Shown: positions 20,433 to 28,841, numbered from the stretch's first letter. The stretch: DNA of 64,000 nt from Saccharothrix sp. HUAS TT1 (GCF_040744945.1 NZ_CP160453.1:7440001-7504000), one strand, 5' to 3'. Translations and numbers: made by a program. Notes: generated from the letters alone by a model not told the origin.

Positions 20433-20708
20433 TCAAGGCGTCCAGGGCGCGGCCACGGCCCAGCTCACGTCCGCGTCGGACGACGTCGGGCTGTCGTAGG
20501 CGTGCGCATCGCCGTTCACCGCCACCCCCACCTCCTCCGCGTGCGGGTACTCGGGCAGCGCGTTGGTCGGTGACACCTGGCTCGTCCACGGTGTGGTGAG
20601 CGGCGCGGGTTCGGGCTGCCGCACGGCGGCGGACGCGGTGCTCGGCAGCGCGACGACGAGGGTGCTCAGGACCAGCAGTCGGGCCAGGCCGGACATCAGC
20701 TTGCGCAT
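20433..20708 (-). pseudogene. Remnant of a secreted GH2-type glycoside hydrolase (N- and C-terminal scraps)
   Basis: The frame encodes 91 residues: a good Sec signal peptide (MRKLMSGLARLLVLSTLVVA, ending STASA), then PLTTPWTSQVSPTNALPEYP. The latter closely resembles the first residues of secreted GH2 beta-galactosidases, which normally continue with a PQMVR..WLNLNG segment. Here the sequence jumps to AEEVGVAVNGDAHAYDS and stops at APWTP. A large in-frame deletion of a roughly 1000-residue enzyme is the simplest reading. The ribosome site (GGAG before ATG 20708) is intact, so a short secreted peptide could still be made. It is divergent from the LacI-galK pair, which fits a former galactoside locus. 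Confidence 0.5.
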
Positions 20709-20800
20709 GGTGGCTCCACGATCGGCAGGGAGGCACGGGGACGTGGGTGCTCGTGGCGTGCTCGTGCTGTAAGCGCTCGTGACCTGGGTCACTTCCACTC

Positions 20801-20825
20801 TTACATCGTTGGAACAACGTTGTAA
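20801..20825. promoter_or_regulatory. LacI-type operator before the galactose regulator
   Basis: An imperfect 25-bp palindrome: left half TTACATCGTTG, spacer GAA, right half CAACGTTGTAA (10 of 11 positions pair). The right part contains the perfect core ACAACGTTGT, which recurs before the GH92 gene at 28994-29007. It lies between the GH2 remnant and the LacI regulator, so it could have controlled both. Confidence 0.7.
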
Positions 20826-20928
20826 AGGAGTACCGGGCCGGCTACGATCCCGGTCGTTACCGAGAATTGCCGTGCCAGGAACCGCGCAGGACCGCGCAGA
20901 ACCCCGTAGAGCCCCCGGAGGACCCGCT

Positions 20929-21936
20929 TTGGCCACGCTCAAGGACGTCGCCGCGCTGGCCGGCGTGTCGGTGAAGACGGTGTCGAACGTGGTCAACGGC
21001 TACGCGTTCGTGAAGCCGGAGAACCGCCGCCGGGTGGAGGAGGCGCTGGTCAGCACCGGTTACCGGCCGAACCTGGGCGCGCGGAACCTGCGTCGCGGCC
21101 GGACCGGGTTCATCGGGCTGGTGCTGCCCGAGCTGGTGGTGCCGTACTTCGCGGAGCTGGCCGGGCTGGTGCTCGGCGCGGCCCAGGAGGACGAGTGGAA
21201 CGTGCTGATCGAGCAGACCCTGGGCACCCGCGAGGGTGAGCGGGACACGCTGGCGTCGCTCGGCCCGCACATGATCGACGGCGCGATCGTGAGCCCGGAG
21301 GCGTTGCAGGCGCGGGACTTCGGCGAGCTGGCGCCGGGCATCCCGGTGGTGATGCTCGGCGAGCACTCGGTCGACCTGCCGATGGACCACGTCGGCATCG
21401 ACAACGTGGAGGCGGCGCGGGCGGCCGTGGCGCACCTGGTGGGCCTGGGCCGGACCAGGATCGCGGCGATCGGGGCGCACCCGCACCGCGGCACGGCGGC
21501 GCAGCGGTTGGCGGGTTACCGGCTGGCGCTGGCGGAGGCGGGGCTGCCGGTGCGCGACGAGCTGGTGGCCACGGCGTTGAACTACCACCGGCGGGACGGC
21601 GCGGAGGCGATGGCGCGGCTGCTGGCCGCCGCCGAGCCGCCGGACGCGGTGTTCTGCTTCAACGACCTGCTGGCCGTCGGCGCGGTGCGGGCGGCAGCGG
21701 AGCGCGGGGTGCGGGTGCCCGCGGACGTGGCGGTCGTGGGGTTCGACAACACCGAGGAAGGCGCTTACAGCCTGCCGTCGCTGACGTCCGTCGCGCCGGA
21801 CAAGGCCGCGATCGCGCGGGCCGCGGTGGGCCTGCTGCGGCGGCGGGTGGAGGAGCCGGAACGGCCGCCGCAGCACGTGCGGACGCCGTTCTCGCTGGAG
21901 GTCCGGGAGAGCACCGGGGGCGGGCGTGACGCGTGA
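20929..21936 (+). CDS. LacI family transcriptional regulator
   Basis: A 335-residue sugar-responsive repressor. The N-terminal helix-turn-helix (ATLKDVAALAGVSVKTVSNV, then VNGYAFVKPENRRRVEEAL) is typical LacI, followed by the hinge and a periplasmic-binding-protein-like effector domain (GFIGLVLPELVVPYFAELAG, AVFCFNDLLAVGAVRA, VVGFDNTEEGAYSLPSLTSV). TTG 20929 was chosen because GGAGG precedes it by nine bases and the HTH begins at once. Its stop overlaps the galK start by 11 bases, so the two are co-translated. It probably binds the operator at 20801-20825 and perhaps the matching site before the GH92 gene. The effector, likely galactose or a galactoside, is inferred. Confidence 0.92.
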   Translation: MATLKDVAALAGVSVKTVSNVVNGYAFVKPENRRRVEEALVSTGYRPNLGARNLRRGRTGFIGLVLPELVVPYFAELAGLVLGAAQEDEWNVLIEQTLGTREGERDTLASLGPHMIDGAIVSPEALQARDFGELAPGIPVVMLGEHSVDLPMDHVGIDNVEAARAAVAHLVGLGRTRIAAIGAHPHRGTAAQRLAGYRLALAEAGLPVRDELVATALNYHRRDGAEAMARLLAAAEPPDAVFCFNDLLAVGAVRAAAERGVRVPADVAVVGFDNTEEGAYSLPSLTSVAPDKAAIARAAVGLLRRRVEEPERPPQHVRTPFSLEVRESTGGGRDA

Positions 21937-23020
21937 CGGTGTGTTCGAGGCGCCGGGCCGGATCAACCTGATCGGCGAGCACACCGACTACAACGACGGC
22001 TTCGTGCTGCCCATCGCGTTGCCGCACGTCGTGCGGGTGACCGCGGCGCGGCGGGACGACGGCGTGCTGCGGGTGGCGTCGCGGCAGGCGCACGGCGTGG
22101 CCGAGCTGCGGGTGGCGGACCTCGCGCCGGGCGTGGTGGGCGGTTGGGCGGCGTACGTGGTGGGTGTGGTGTGGGCGTTGCGCGAGGCGGGGCACCCGAT
22201 CGGCGGGTTCGGGCTGCTGGTGGACGGCAAGGTGCCGCTGGGAGCGGGGTTGTCGTCGTCGGCGGCGTTGGGGAGCGCGGTGGCGCTGGCGGTGACGGAG
22301 CTGTCCGGTGTCGCGCTGGACCGGGGCGAGCTGGCGCGGATCGCGCAGCGGGCGGAGAACGACTTCGTCGGGATGCCGTGCGGGATCATGGACCAGTCGG
22401 CGTCCCTGCTGGCGCGCGAGCGGCACGCGTTGCTGCTGGACACGCGCACGTCGGCGACCGAGCACCTCCCGTTCGACCTGGCGCCGCTGGGGTTGGCGCT
22501 GCTGGTGGTGGACACGAAGGCGCCGCACCGGCTGGTCGACGGCGAGTACGCGGCGCGGCGGGCCGACTGCCACCGGGCGGCGCGGCTGCTGGGCGTGCCC
22601 GCGCTGCGCGACCTGGACAACCCGGAGCAGGACCTGCCGGACCGGTTGGCCAGGCGGGTGCGGCACGTGGTGGCGGAGAACCGGCGGGTGCTGGCGGTCG
22701 CGGAGCTGCTGCGCGCGGGCCGGGTGCGCGGGATCGGGCCGTTGCTGACCGGGTCGCACGCGTCGCTGCGGGACGACTACGAGGTGACCGTGCCGGAGCT
22801 GGACGTGGCGGTGGACGCGGTGCTGGCGGCCGGCGCGCTGGGCGCGCGGATGACCGGCGGCGGTTTCGGCGGCTGCGTGATCGCGCTGGTGGAGGAGGCC
22901 GGCGCGGACGCCTGCGCGGCGGCCGTGCGGGCCGCGTTCGCCGAGCGCGGTTTCGCCGCGCCGGACTGCTGGACCGCCACCGCGGCGGCGGGCGCGCGGC
23001 GGGTGGACCGCGCCGGGTAG
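21926..23020 (+). CDS. galK: Galactokinase
   Basis: Phosphorylates galactose to galactose-1-phosphate with ATP, entry to the Leloir pathway. It has 364 residues and is cytoplasmic. The GHMP-kinase signatures are present: galactokinase signature GRINLIGEHTDYNDGFVLP near residue 12, ATP-binding PLGAGLSSSAALGSAVAL near 100, and C-terminal TGGGFGGCVIAL near 310. The catalytic Asp is in MPCGIMDQSASL. Start GTG 21926 lies inside the regulator gene. galT and galE are not adjacent, so this is a regulator-kinase pair rather than a full gal operon. Confidence 0.97.
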   Translation: MTRDGVFEAPGRINLIGEHTDYNDGFVLPIALPHVVRVTAARRDDGVLRVASRQAHGVAELRVADLAPGVVGGWAAYVVGVVWALREAGHPIGGFGLLVDGKVPLGAGLSSSAALGSAVALAVTELSGVALDRGELARIAQRAENDFVGMPCGIMDQSASLLARERHALLLDTRTSATEHLPFDLAPLGLALLVVDTKAPHRLVDGEYAARRADCHRAARLLGVPALRDLDNPEQDLPDRLARRVRHVVAENRRVLAVAELLRAGRVRGIGPLLTGSHASLRDDYEVTVPELDVAVDAVLAAGALGARMTGGGFGGCVIALVEEAGADACAAAVRAAFAERGFAAPDCWTATAAAGARRVDRAG

Positions 23021-23152
23021 CACCGGGGCGGCGCCGGCACGGCGCTTCGGGGTTCCACCGGCTGTACACGTCGGGGATGGCCGTTGATCACCTTCGCGGT
23101 GTACGCAAGTACGGGAACGCTTTCTTCCCGGCCCTGCACCGAAGGAGAGCCG

Positions 23153-24664
23153 ATGTCCCCCCTGACCCGGCGAGCGCTCATCGCCGGCGGCATCGCGAGC
23201 GCCGGCGCGACGGTCCTCGCGCCCACCACCGCGAACGCCCTCCCCTACCCGTTCACGCTGGGCGTCGCCTCGGGCGAGCCCGCCGCGGACGGCTTCGTCA
23301 TCTGGACGCGCCTCGCGCCCAGCCCGCTCGACACCGACGGCCTCGGCGGCATGGGCGGCGCCTCGGTCGCGGTGGAGTGGCAGGTCGCGACCGACCAGCG
23401 GTTCACCCAGGTCGCGCGCGGCGGCACGGTGACCGCGACCCAGTCGTGGGCGCACAGCGCGCACGTCGAGGTGACCGGCCTCCAGCCCGGCCGCGAGTAC
23501 TTCTACCGGTTCCGCGCCGCCGGGCACATCTCGCCGGTCGGCCGCGGCGTCACCGCGCCCGCGGTGGGCACCAGCCCGGCGCTGACCATGCTGTTCGCCT
23601 CCTGCGCGCACTACGAGGAGGGCTACTTCACCGCGTACCGGCGGATGGCCGAGGAGAACCCGGACCTCGTCCTGCACCTGGGCGACTACATCTACGAGGG
23701 TGCGGCGACCACCACGAAGGTGCGCAAGTTCGCGCCGGGCGCGGAGATCGCGGGCCTGGCCGACTACCGGGTGCGGCACGCGCAGTACAAGGCGGACGTC
23801 GACCTCCAGGCCGCGCACGCCGCCGCGCCGTGGCTGGTGGTGTGGGACGACCACGAGGTGGAGAACAACTACGCGAACCTCGTGCGCGCCAACACCTCCC
23901 CCGCCGGTGACTTCAGGGCGCGCCGCGCGGCGGCGTACAAGGCGTACTACGAGCACATGCCGTTGCGCGCCGCGCAGGCGCCGGTGGCGGAGAACATGCA
24001 GCTGTACCGGCGGGTCCGCTGGGGCAGCCTGGCCACGTTCCACCTGCTCGACACCCGCCAGTACCGCGACGACCAGGCGTGCGGCGACGGCACGAAGGTG
24101 TGCCCGGAGGCCGACGCGCCGGGCCGCACGCTGATCGGCGCGACCCAGGAGGCGTGGCTGCTCGACGGGATGCGGCAGAAGCTCGGCGCCTGGGACTTCC
24201 TCGGCCAGCAGGTGTTCTTCGCGCAGAAGCTGGCCTCGGCCGACGGCGCGAAGTCGATGGACTCGTGGGACGGCTACAGCGCCAACCGCGGCCGGTTGCA
24301 GCGCGGCTGGGACGCGGCCGGGCTGCGCAACACCGTGGTGCTGACCGGCGACGTGCACCGGTCGTGGGCCGCGAACCTGATGAACGACTACCGCGCGCAG
24401 GACCGGGTCGTCGGCACCGAGCTGGTGACCACGTCGGTGACCTCCGGCGGTGACGGCAACGCCGCCGACAACGGCGTGTCCAGCCTCAACCCGCACGTGA
24501 AGTTCTACAAGAACCTGCGCGGGTACGTCCGCACCGTGACGTCGCCCGGACAGGTGAACGTCGACTTCCGCTTCGTGGACCGGGTCACCGCGCGCGACTA
24601 CCCGGTCCGGACCTTGCAGAGCTACGTCGTCCAAGCGGGCAACCCGGGATTGCAGGCGCCGTGA
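23153..24664 (+). CDS. phoD: Secreted PhoD-type alkaline phosphatase/phosphodiesterase
   Basis: A 503-residue enzyme releasing phosphate from phosphomono- or diesters outside the cell; PhoD proteins need Fe and Ca. The Tat signal LTRRALIAGGIASAG is at the N-terminus. A PhoD N-terminal Fn3-like domain (LGVASGEPAADGFVIWTRLA) spans about 35-130. The metallophosphatase core follows with LHLGDYIYEG, VVWDDHEVENNY and VVLTGDVHRSWAANL supplying Asp, Asn and His metal ligands. ATG 23153 follows GAAGGAGAGCC. Its TGA overlaps the GTG of the next gene (GTGA), implying translational coupling. Confidence 0.95.
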   Translation: MSPLTRRALIAGGIASAGATVLAPTTANALPYPFTLGVASGEPAADGFVIWTRLAPSPLDTDGLGGMGGASVAVEWQVATDQRFTQVARGGTVTATQSWAHSAHVEVTGLQPGREYFYRFRAAGHISPVGRGVTAPAVGTSPALTMLFASCAHYEEGYFTAYRRMAEENPDLVLHLGDYIYEGAATTTKVRKFAPGAEIAGLADYRVRHAQYKADVDLQAAHAAAPWLVVWDDHEVENNYANLVRANTSPAGDFRARRAAAYKAYYEHMPLRAAQAPVAENMQLYRRVRWGSLATFHLLDTRQYRDDQACGDGTKVCPEADAPGRTLIGATQEAWLLDGMRQKLGAWDFLGQQVFFAQKLASADGAKSMDSWDGYSANRGRLQRGWDAAGLRNTVVLTGDVHRSWAANLMNDYRAQDRVVGTELVTTSVTSGGDGNAADNGVSSLNPHVKFYKNLRGYVRTVTSPGQVNVDFRFVDRVTARDYPVRTLQSYVVQAGNPGLQAP

Positions 24665-25854
24665 AGAAGCTGATGACCACGTTGGCGGCGCTCGTGCTGA
24701 TGGGCGCCGGAACCGCTTCGGCGGCGGTCGGGTGGACCGCCGCGAACAGCACCGCCACCGGCGACCAGGACAACGCCGCCGTGGCCGCGGTCCGCAACGG
24801 CTGGACCGCCGTGGTGTGGGAGGACGACCGGGACGACGCCACGCCCGCGGACGACGCGCGCAGCGACGTGTGGGTGCGGCTGTTCCGGGACGGGGTGTCG
24901 CGGTACGAGAAGAAGCTGTCGACCGGCGGCAGCGGGAACTGGCGGCACGTGCAGCCCGACGTCGCCGTGCACGACGACGGCAGCGCCGTGGTCGTGTGGG
25001 CCGACGACGGCGACGGCAACGGCTACTACAACATCCAGGTGCGGGTGCTGGACACCGGCGGCGGGGTGACCGGGTCGGCGCGGGCCAACGCGAGCGCCGA
25101 CGGGCAGCAGGTGCGGCCGGCGGTGGCGGCGGATCCGGACACCGCCGGGTTCGCGGTGGCGTGGGAGGACGTTCGGACGTCGGCCGAGCCGACCGTGCGC
25201 GTCGCCGGGTTCGCCTCCGCGACGTCGAAGACGTACGAGGCCCAGGTGCACGGGACCGGCGGCACGCACCGGCGGCCGGACGTGGCGATGGGCGCGGCCG
25301 GCAACGCGATCGTGGTGTGGGAGGAGGACGGCGACGGCAACGGGTACTTCAACGTCGGCCGCAAGATCCTCACGCCCACTGGTGGGGTGAAACTCGCCCA
25401 GGGCGTGGCGAACGCCAGTGGTGACGGTCAGCAACGACAACCGGTCGTGGCGGCGAACTTCAACGGTGACCACGTGGTCGGGTGGGAGACCGACCACACC
25501 GGTGCGGCGCAGGTGGGCGTCCGCTCGTTCGCCGCGACCGGCGCCGCGCGGACGGCGGCCGACGCGGTGGTGGCCGGGGTGGACCCGCAGGTCGGTGTCG
25601 ACGACCAGCTGAACGTCGTGGTGACGTCGGTCGAGGCGCAGGACGTGGTGACGCAGGGGATGAACCCGGACGGCACGGTCGCGGGCCGGTTCGCGCGGCA
25701 GGCGACGGTGTCCACCGCGACGGGCAGGCAGGACGAGCCCGCGCTGGGCGTCGACGCGTGGGGGCGGATCACCGTGGTCTACACCGACGACAACGACGGC
25801 AACGGGTTCGACCAGGTCTACCTGGGCACGGGGATGGTCAACAGCACCTGGTGA
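24661..25854 (+). CDS. Secreted repeat protein with calcium-loop-like motifs, coupled to phoD
   Basis: A 397-residue secreted protein: Sec signal peptide (MKKLMTTLAALVLMGAGTAS), then repeated units of about 55-70 residues of a beta-propeller-like kind. Each has a form of xVVWxDDxDGNGxxNIQV: WADDGDGNGYYNIQ, WEEDGDGNGYFNVG, YTDDNDGNGFDQVY. The D-x-D-G-N-G loops look like EF-hand-like calcium sites. The start GTG overlaps the phoD stop by four bases, so the pair is probably made together. A partner or surface-anchoring role for the Ca-dependent phosphatase is inference. I do not recognise a named enzyme family in it. Confidence 0.8.
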   Translation: MKKLMTTLAALVLMGAGTASAAVGWTAANSTATGDQDNAAVAAVRNGWTAVVWEDDRDDATPADDARSDVWVRLFRDGVSRYEKKLSTGGSGNWRHVQPDVAVHDDGSAVVVWADDGDGNGYYNIQVRVLDTGGGVTGSARANASADGQQVRPAVAADPDTAGFAVAWEDVRTSAEPTVRVAGFASATSKTYEAQVHGTGGTHRRPDVAMGAAGNAIVVWEEDGDGNGYFNVGRKILTPTGGVKLAQGVANASGDGQQRQPVVAANFNGDHVVGWETDHTGAAQVGVRSFAATGAARTAADAVVAGVDPQVGVDDQLNVVVTSVEAQDVVTQGMNPDGTVAGRFARQATVSTATGRQDEPALGVDAWGRITVVYTDDNDGNGFDQVYLGTGMVNSTW

Positions 25855-25857
25855 GCC

Positions 25858-25889
25858 GAGGCCCGCGGCCCGGGTGGGCCGCGGGCCTC
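25858..25889. terminator. Bidirectional terminator hairpin
   Basis: A perfect 14-bp stem (25858-25871 with 25876-25889) with loop GGGT. It sits just after the repeat-protein gene, and its right arm reaches the stop codon of the convergent MmcQ/YjbR gene. Confidence 0.8.
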
Positions 25890-26277
25890 AGTGGTCGGCC
25901 TCGAACTGCTTGGCCAGCCGCTTCGGCGCGCGGCACAGCCACGCCTCGGTCAGCAGCTCCTCCAGCTCGTCCAGGGGGATCTCGGCCAGCCGCACCAGGA
26001 CCGCCGGGTAGCCGTCGAGGTGCGGGACGGTGAAGTAGGTGGCCGGGTCGTCGGCGAGCAGCGCCTCCTTCGCGCCCAGGTCCGGGACCCTCGCCGCGAG
26101 CACCGGGCCGTCCGGCGCGGTCGGGCCGAGCGCTTCCCGGTCGCCCTCGCGCAGCGGGCGGTCCCAGGCGAACGCCTTGTCCCGCACCCGCCACGCCGGT
26201 CTGCCGTCGTAGGAGGGGTGTTCGCCGACCTCGGGCAGCGCGGTGGCGAGGCGGTGGACGTCGTCCCAGGTGGCCAT
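25888..26277 (-). CDS. MmcQ/YjbR family DNA-binding-like protein
   Basis: A 129-residue CyaY-fold protein of the MmcQ/YjbR family. Family features are visible: MATWDDVHRLATALPEVGEH, the W.R..KAFAW segment (PAWRVRDKAFAWDRP), and a C-terminal AWLCRAPKRLAKQFEA. ATG 26277 was chosen because the family begins here; the frame is open further upstream through the operator region. Divergent from the epoxide hydrolase gene across three palindromes. The role of the family is poorly known. Confidence 0.85.
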   Translation of the reverse strand: MATWDDVHRLATALPEVGEHPSYDGRPAWRVRDKAFAWDRPLREGDREALGPTAPDGPVLAARVPDLGAKEALLADDPATYFTVPHLDGYPAVLVRLAEIPLDELEELLTEAWLCRAPKRLAKQFEADH

Positions 26278-26319
26278 GACGCCGACGGTAGCCGAGGGGT
26301 ACGACAATTCCGCCGGTCG

Positions 26320-26376
26320 TTGGCTCAGCCAACAGTCATGGCATACTGTTGGCTGAGCCAACATTGGTCAGACCAA
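26320..26376. promoter_or_regulatory. Three 13-bp palindromic operators in a divergent control region
   Basis: Three perfect odd palindromes of form TTGG(C/T)(T/C)nnnnCCAA: TTGGCTCAGCCAA at 26320-26332, TTGGCTGAGCCAA at 26349-26361 and TTGGTCAGACCAA at 26364-26376. Centres are 29 and 15 bases apart. Sites 1 and 2 also form one large inverted repeat. This looks like binding sites of a TetR- or MarR-type dimer, but no such regulator gene lies nearby. The last site ends ten bases before the epoxide hydrolase start. Confidence 0.75.
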
Positions 26377-26386
26377 CGGAATAGTC

Positions 26387-27286
26387 GTGGTCCAGCCCTT
26401 CACCCTCGACGTCCCCCAAGCCGACCTGGACGACCTGGCCGACCACTGGGCGCACGCCTACGACTGGCGGCGGCACGAGGCCGAGCTGAACGCGTTGCCG
26501 CAGTTCACCACCGAGATCGACGGCCGGCGCGTGCACTTCCCCCACGTCCGCTCCGCCAACCCCGACGCGCTGCCCCTCGTCCTCGTGCACGGCCGGCCGG
26601 GCTCGGTGATCGAGTTCCTGGACCTCCTCGAACCCCTGTCCCCCGACTTCCACCTGGTCATCCCGTCGATCCCCGGCTTCGACCTGTCCGGCCCCACCAC
26701 CGAGCGCGGTTGGGACGTCCACCGCGTCGCACGGGCCTTCACCGAGCTGATGCGCCGGCTGGGCCACAACCGGCACGGCACGCAGGGCGGCGACTGGGGC
26801 TCCGGCATCGCCCAGGCGATGGCCGCCGCCGCGCCCGACCACGTCGTCGCCGCGCACGTCGACTTCCTGCCCACGAAACCGGTCGACGGCGTCGCGCTGT
26901 CCGAAGAGGACGAGCGCCGACTCGACCGGATCAAGGCCAGGATGCGCGACCGACCCGGGTACCGGGTGCTGCAGGCCACCCGACCGCAGACGATCTCCTA
27001 CGCGCTCACCGACTCGCCGGTCGGGCAGCCGGCCTGGATCGCCGAGAAGTTCAGCGGGTGGACCGACCCGGACTCCGCCATCGGCGTGGACCGGCTGCTG
27101 ACCGACGTGATGCTGTACTGGCTGACCGGGACGGCGGGCTCGTCGGCCCGGCTCACCCGCGAGACCGGCACCACCACCGCGGGCTGCTCCGCGCCGCTCG
27201 GCGTCGCCGTGTTCGCGCACGACATCGTGCTGCCGGTGCGCCCGCTGGCCGAGGACATCCGCCGCTTCTTCGCCGGCCGCTCGTGA
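26387..27286 (+). CDS. Epoxide hydrolase-like alpha/beta hydrolase, internally shortened
   Basis: A 299-residue relative of microsomal-type epoxide hydrolases, usually about 380. The match is close: LDVPQADLDDL, QFTTEIDGRRVHF, LVHGRPGSVIEFLD, GTQGGDWGSG with the nucleophile Asp, LQATRPQTISYALTDSPVGQ, WLTGTAGSSARL. Three segments are missing: about 30 residues of the N-terminal lid between VPQADLDDL and the YDWR motif, a loop after FLDLLEPL, and about 30 residues near the C-terminus that carry the general-base His (the GGHFAA motif). The end goes straight from DIVLPVRP to LAEDIRRFFAG. It is likely inactive as a hydrolase, or altered in function. GTG 26387 lies close behind the operators. Confidence 0.8.
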   Translation: MVQPFTLDVPQADLDDLADHWAHAYDWRRHEAELNALPQFTTEIDGRRVHFPHVRSANPDALPLVLVHGRPGSVIEFLDLLEPLSPDFHLVIPSIPGFDLSGPTTERGWDVHRVARAFTELMRRLGHNRHGTQGGDWGSGIAQAMAAAAPDHVVAAHVDFLPTKPVDGVALSEEDERRLDRIKARMRDRPGYRVLQATRPQTISYALTDSPVGQPAWIAEKFSGWTDPDSAIGVDRLLTDVMLYWLTGTAGSSARLTRETGTTTAGCSAPLGVAVFAHDIVLPVRPLAEDIRRFFAGRS

Positions 27287-27323
27287 GACCGGCACGCATG
27301 AGACCGGCAAGAGTGGCGCCCGC

Positions 27324-27908
27324 CTACACGACGAGGGAGACACCGGTCGCCGTGACCACCACGGCCACCGCCGCGTCCAGCACTCGCCACGCCGAGGGCC
27401 GGGTGAACGCCCCCGACAGCCACCGCGCGCCGAACCCGAGCGCGCTGAACCACAGCACGCTGCTCGCGATCGCACCCGCGCCGAACCACCAGCGGTCGGC
27501 GCCGAAGCCGGTGGACGTGGCGCCCAGCAGCAGCACGGTGTCCAGGTACACGTGCGGGTTGAGCCAGGTCAGCGCCAGGCACGTGACGACCGCCGCACCG
27601 GCCGCCGCACCGCTCAGGTCCAGCGCGGCCGGGCGCAGGACGCGTCGCGCGGCCAGCACGCCGTACCCCACCAGGAACGCCGCGCCGACCCACCGCACCG
27701 CCGTCAACGCGGACGGCCACGCGACGAGCGCCGCGCCCACTCCCCCGACGCCCAGCGCGATCAGCAGCGCGTCCGACCCGGCGCAGATGGCGACGATCGT
27801 GGGCACCCGTTGGCGCAGGACGCCCTGGCGCAGCACCAAGGCGTTCTGCGCGCCGATCACGACGATGAGGGACAGTCCGGTGCCGAGGCCCGCCAGCAGT
27901 GCGTACAT
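27324..27908 (-). CDS. LysE/ArgO family amino acid exporter
   Basis: Inner-membrane exporter of lysine or arginine, 194 residues with about six helices. Hallmarks: VIGAQNALVLRQGVLR after helix 1 and LALTWLNPHVYLDTVLLLGA in helix 4, as in E. coli ArgO and Corynebacterium LysE. It starts at ATG 27908, just after a GTG. Divergent from an ArgP-like LysR regulator, the classic arrangement for basic amino acid export, so induction by lysine/arginine through that regulator is expected. Confidence 0.92.
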   Translation of the reverse strand: MYALLAGLGTGLSLIVVIGAQNALVLRQGVLRQRVPTIVAICAGSDALLIALGVGGVGAALVAWPSALTAVRWVGAAFLVGYGVLAARRVLRPAALDLSGAAAGAAVVTCLALTWLNPHVYLDTVLLLGATSTGFGADRWWFGAGAIASSVLWFSALGFGARWLSGAFTRPSAWRVLDAAVAVVVTATGVSLVV

Positions 27909-27938
27909 CACGCCGTCGACGGTAGGAAGCCACCTGCC

Positions 27939-27962
27939 GTAAGACCAGCTACCTTTTCTTAC
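27939..27962. promoter_or_regulatory. Probable LysR-type binding site
   Basis: An inverted repeat GTAAG (27939-27943) and CTTAC (27958-27962) spans an AT-richer stretch in the 69-base gap between the divergent exporter and argP-like genes. Position and form suit an ArgP/LysG-type site. An outer GGTAG/CTACC pair (27921-27925, 27949-27953) overlaps it. Confidence 0.5.
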
Positions 27963-27977
27963 CTATCATTAGCTCCC

Positions 27978-28841
27978 ATGATGCTGGACCCGGAGTGCGT
28001 GCGCACGCTGCTGGCCGTTGTGGACGAAGGCACGTTCGACGCGGCCGCCAAGGCGCTGCACGTCACGCCGTCGGCCGTCAGCCAGCGGATCAAGCTGCTG
28101 GAGCAGCGCACCGGCCGGGTCCTGCTGGTCCGCTCGAAGCCCGCGAGGCTGACCGACTCGGGCGCGGTGATCGCCCGCTACGGGCGGCAGCAGGCGCTGC
28201 TCGACCGGGACGCCCGGGAAGCCCTAGGCCTGGTCGAGGACCCCACGCCGATCCCGGTCGCGGTCAACGCCGACTCGCTGGGCACGTGGTTCCGGCGGGT
28301 GGTCCGGGAACTGGCGGGCGACGAGGGCCTGGTCCTGACCGTGCGGCGGGACGACCAGGACCACACCGCCGAACTGCTGCGCCAGGGCCTCGTCGTCGGC
28401 GCGGTCACCTCGTCGCCGCGCCCGGTGCAGGGGTGCGCCGTCCGTCCACTCGGGAGCATCCGCTACCACGCCGTGGCCACCAGGCGGTTCGTCCGGCGGT
28501 GGCTGGCCGACGGGCAGCCGCTGCACGACGCGCCGGTGATCGTGTTCGACGAGAAGGACGACCTCCAGGACCGGTTCTGCCGCGAGCTGTCCGGCCGCAA
28601 CGCCTCCGCGCACCGGCACCACCTGCCCGACGGGCACGTGTTCGAGGACGCCGTGGTGGCGGGCGCGGGGTGGGCGCTGCTGACCGAGCACCAGATCGCC
28701 GCGCACCGCAGGCTCGCGCACCTGGCGCCCGACCGGCCGGTGGACGTGCTGCTGCACTGGCAGCAGTGGAAGCTCGACTCCCCGCCCCTGGCCCGCGTCG
28801 CGGACGCGGTGTTCCGCGCGGCGGCAGCGGAACTGCACTGA
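27978..28841 (+). CDS. argP: LysR family regulator, ArgP/LysG type
   Basis: A 287-residue DNA-binding regulator. The winged HTH at the N-terminus (LLAVVDEGTFDAAAKALHVT, then PSAVSQRIKLLEQRTGRVLL) is of the ArgP subgroup, which has ALHVTPSAVSQRIK almost verbatim. The effector domain contains VAVNADSLGTWFRRVV and GWALLTEHQIA, also ArgP-like. The start is ATG 27978 (a second ATG follows directly). Divergent from the LysE/ArgO exporter, which it probably activates in response to basic amino acids. Confidence 0.92.
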   Translation: MMLDPECVRTLLAVVDEGTFDAAAKALHVTPSAVSQRIKLLEQRTGRVLLVRSKPARLTDSGAVIARYGRQQALLDRDAREALGLVEDPTPIPVAVNADSLGTWFRRVVRELAGDEGLVLTVRRDDQDHTAELLRQGLVVGAVTSSPRPVQGCAVRPLGSIRYHAVATRRFVRRWLADGQPLHDAPVIVFDEKDDLQDRFCRELSGRNASAHRHHLPDGHVFEDAVVAGAGWALLTEHQIAAHRRLAHLAPDRPVDVLLHWQQWKLDSPPLARVADAVFRAAAAELH

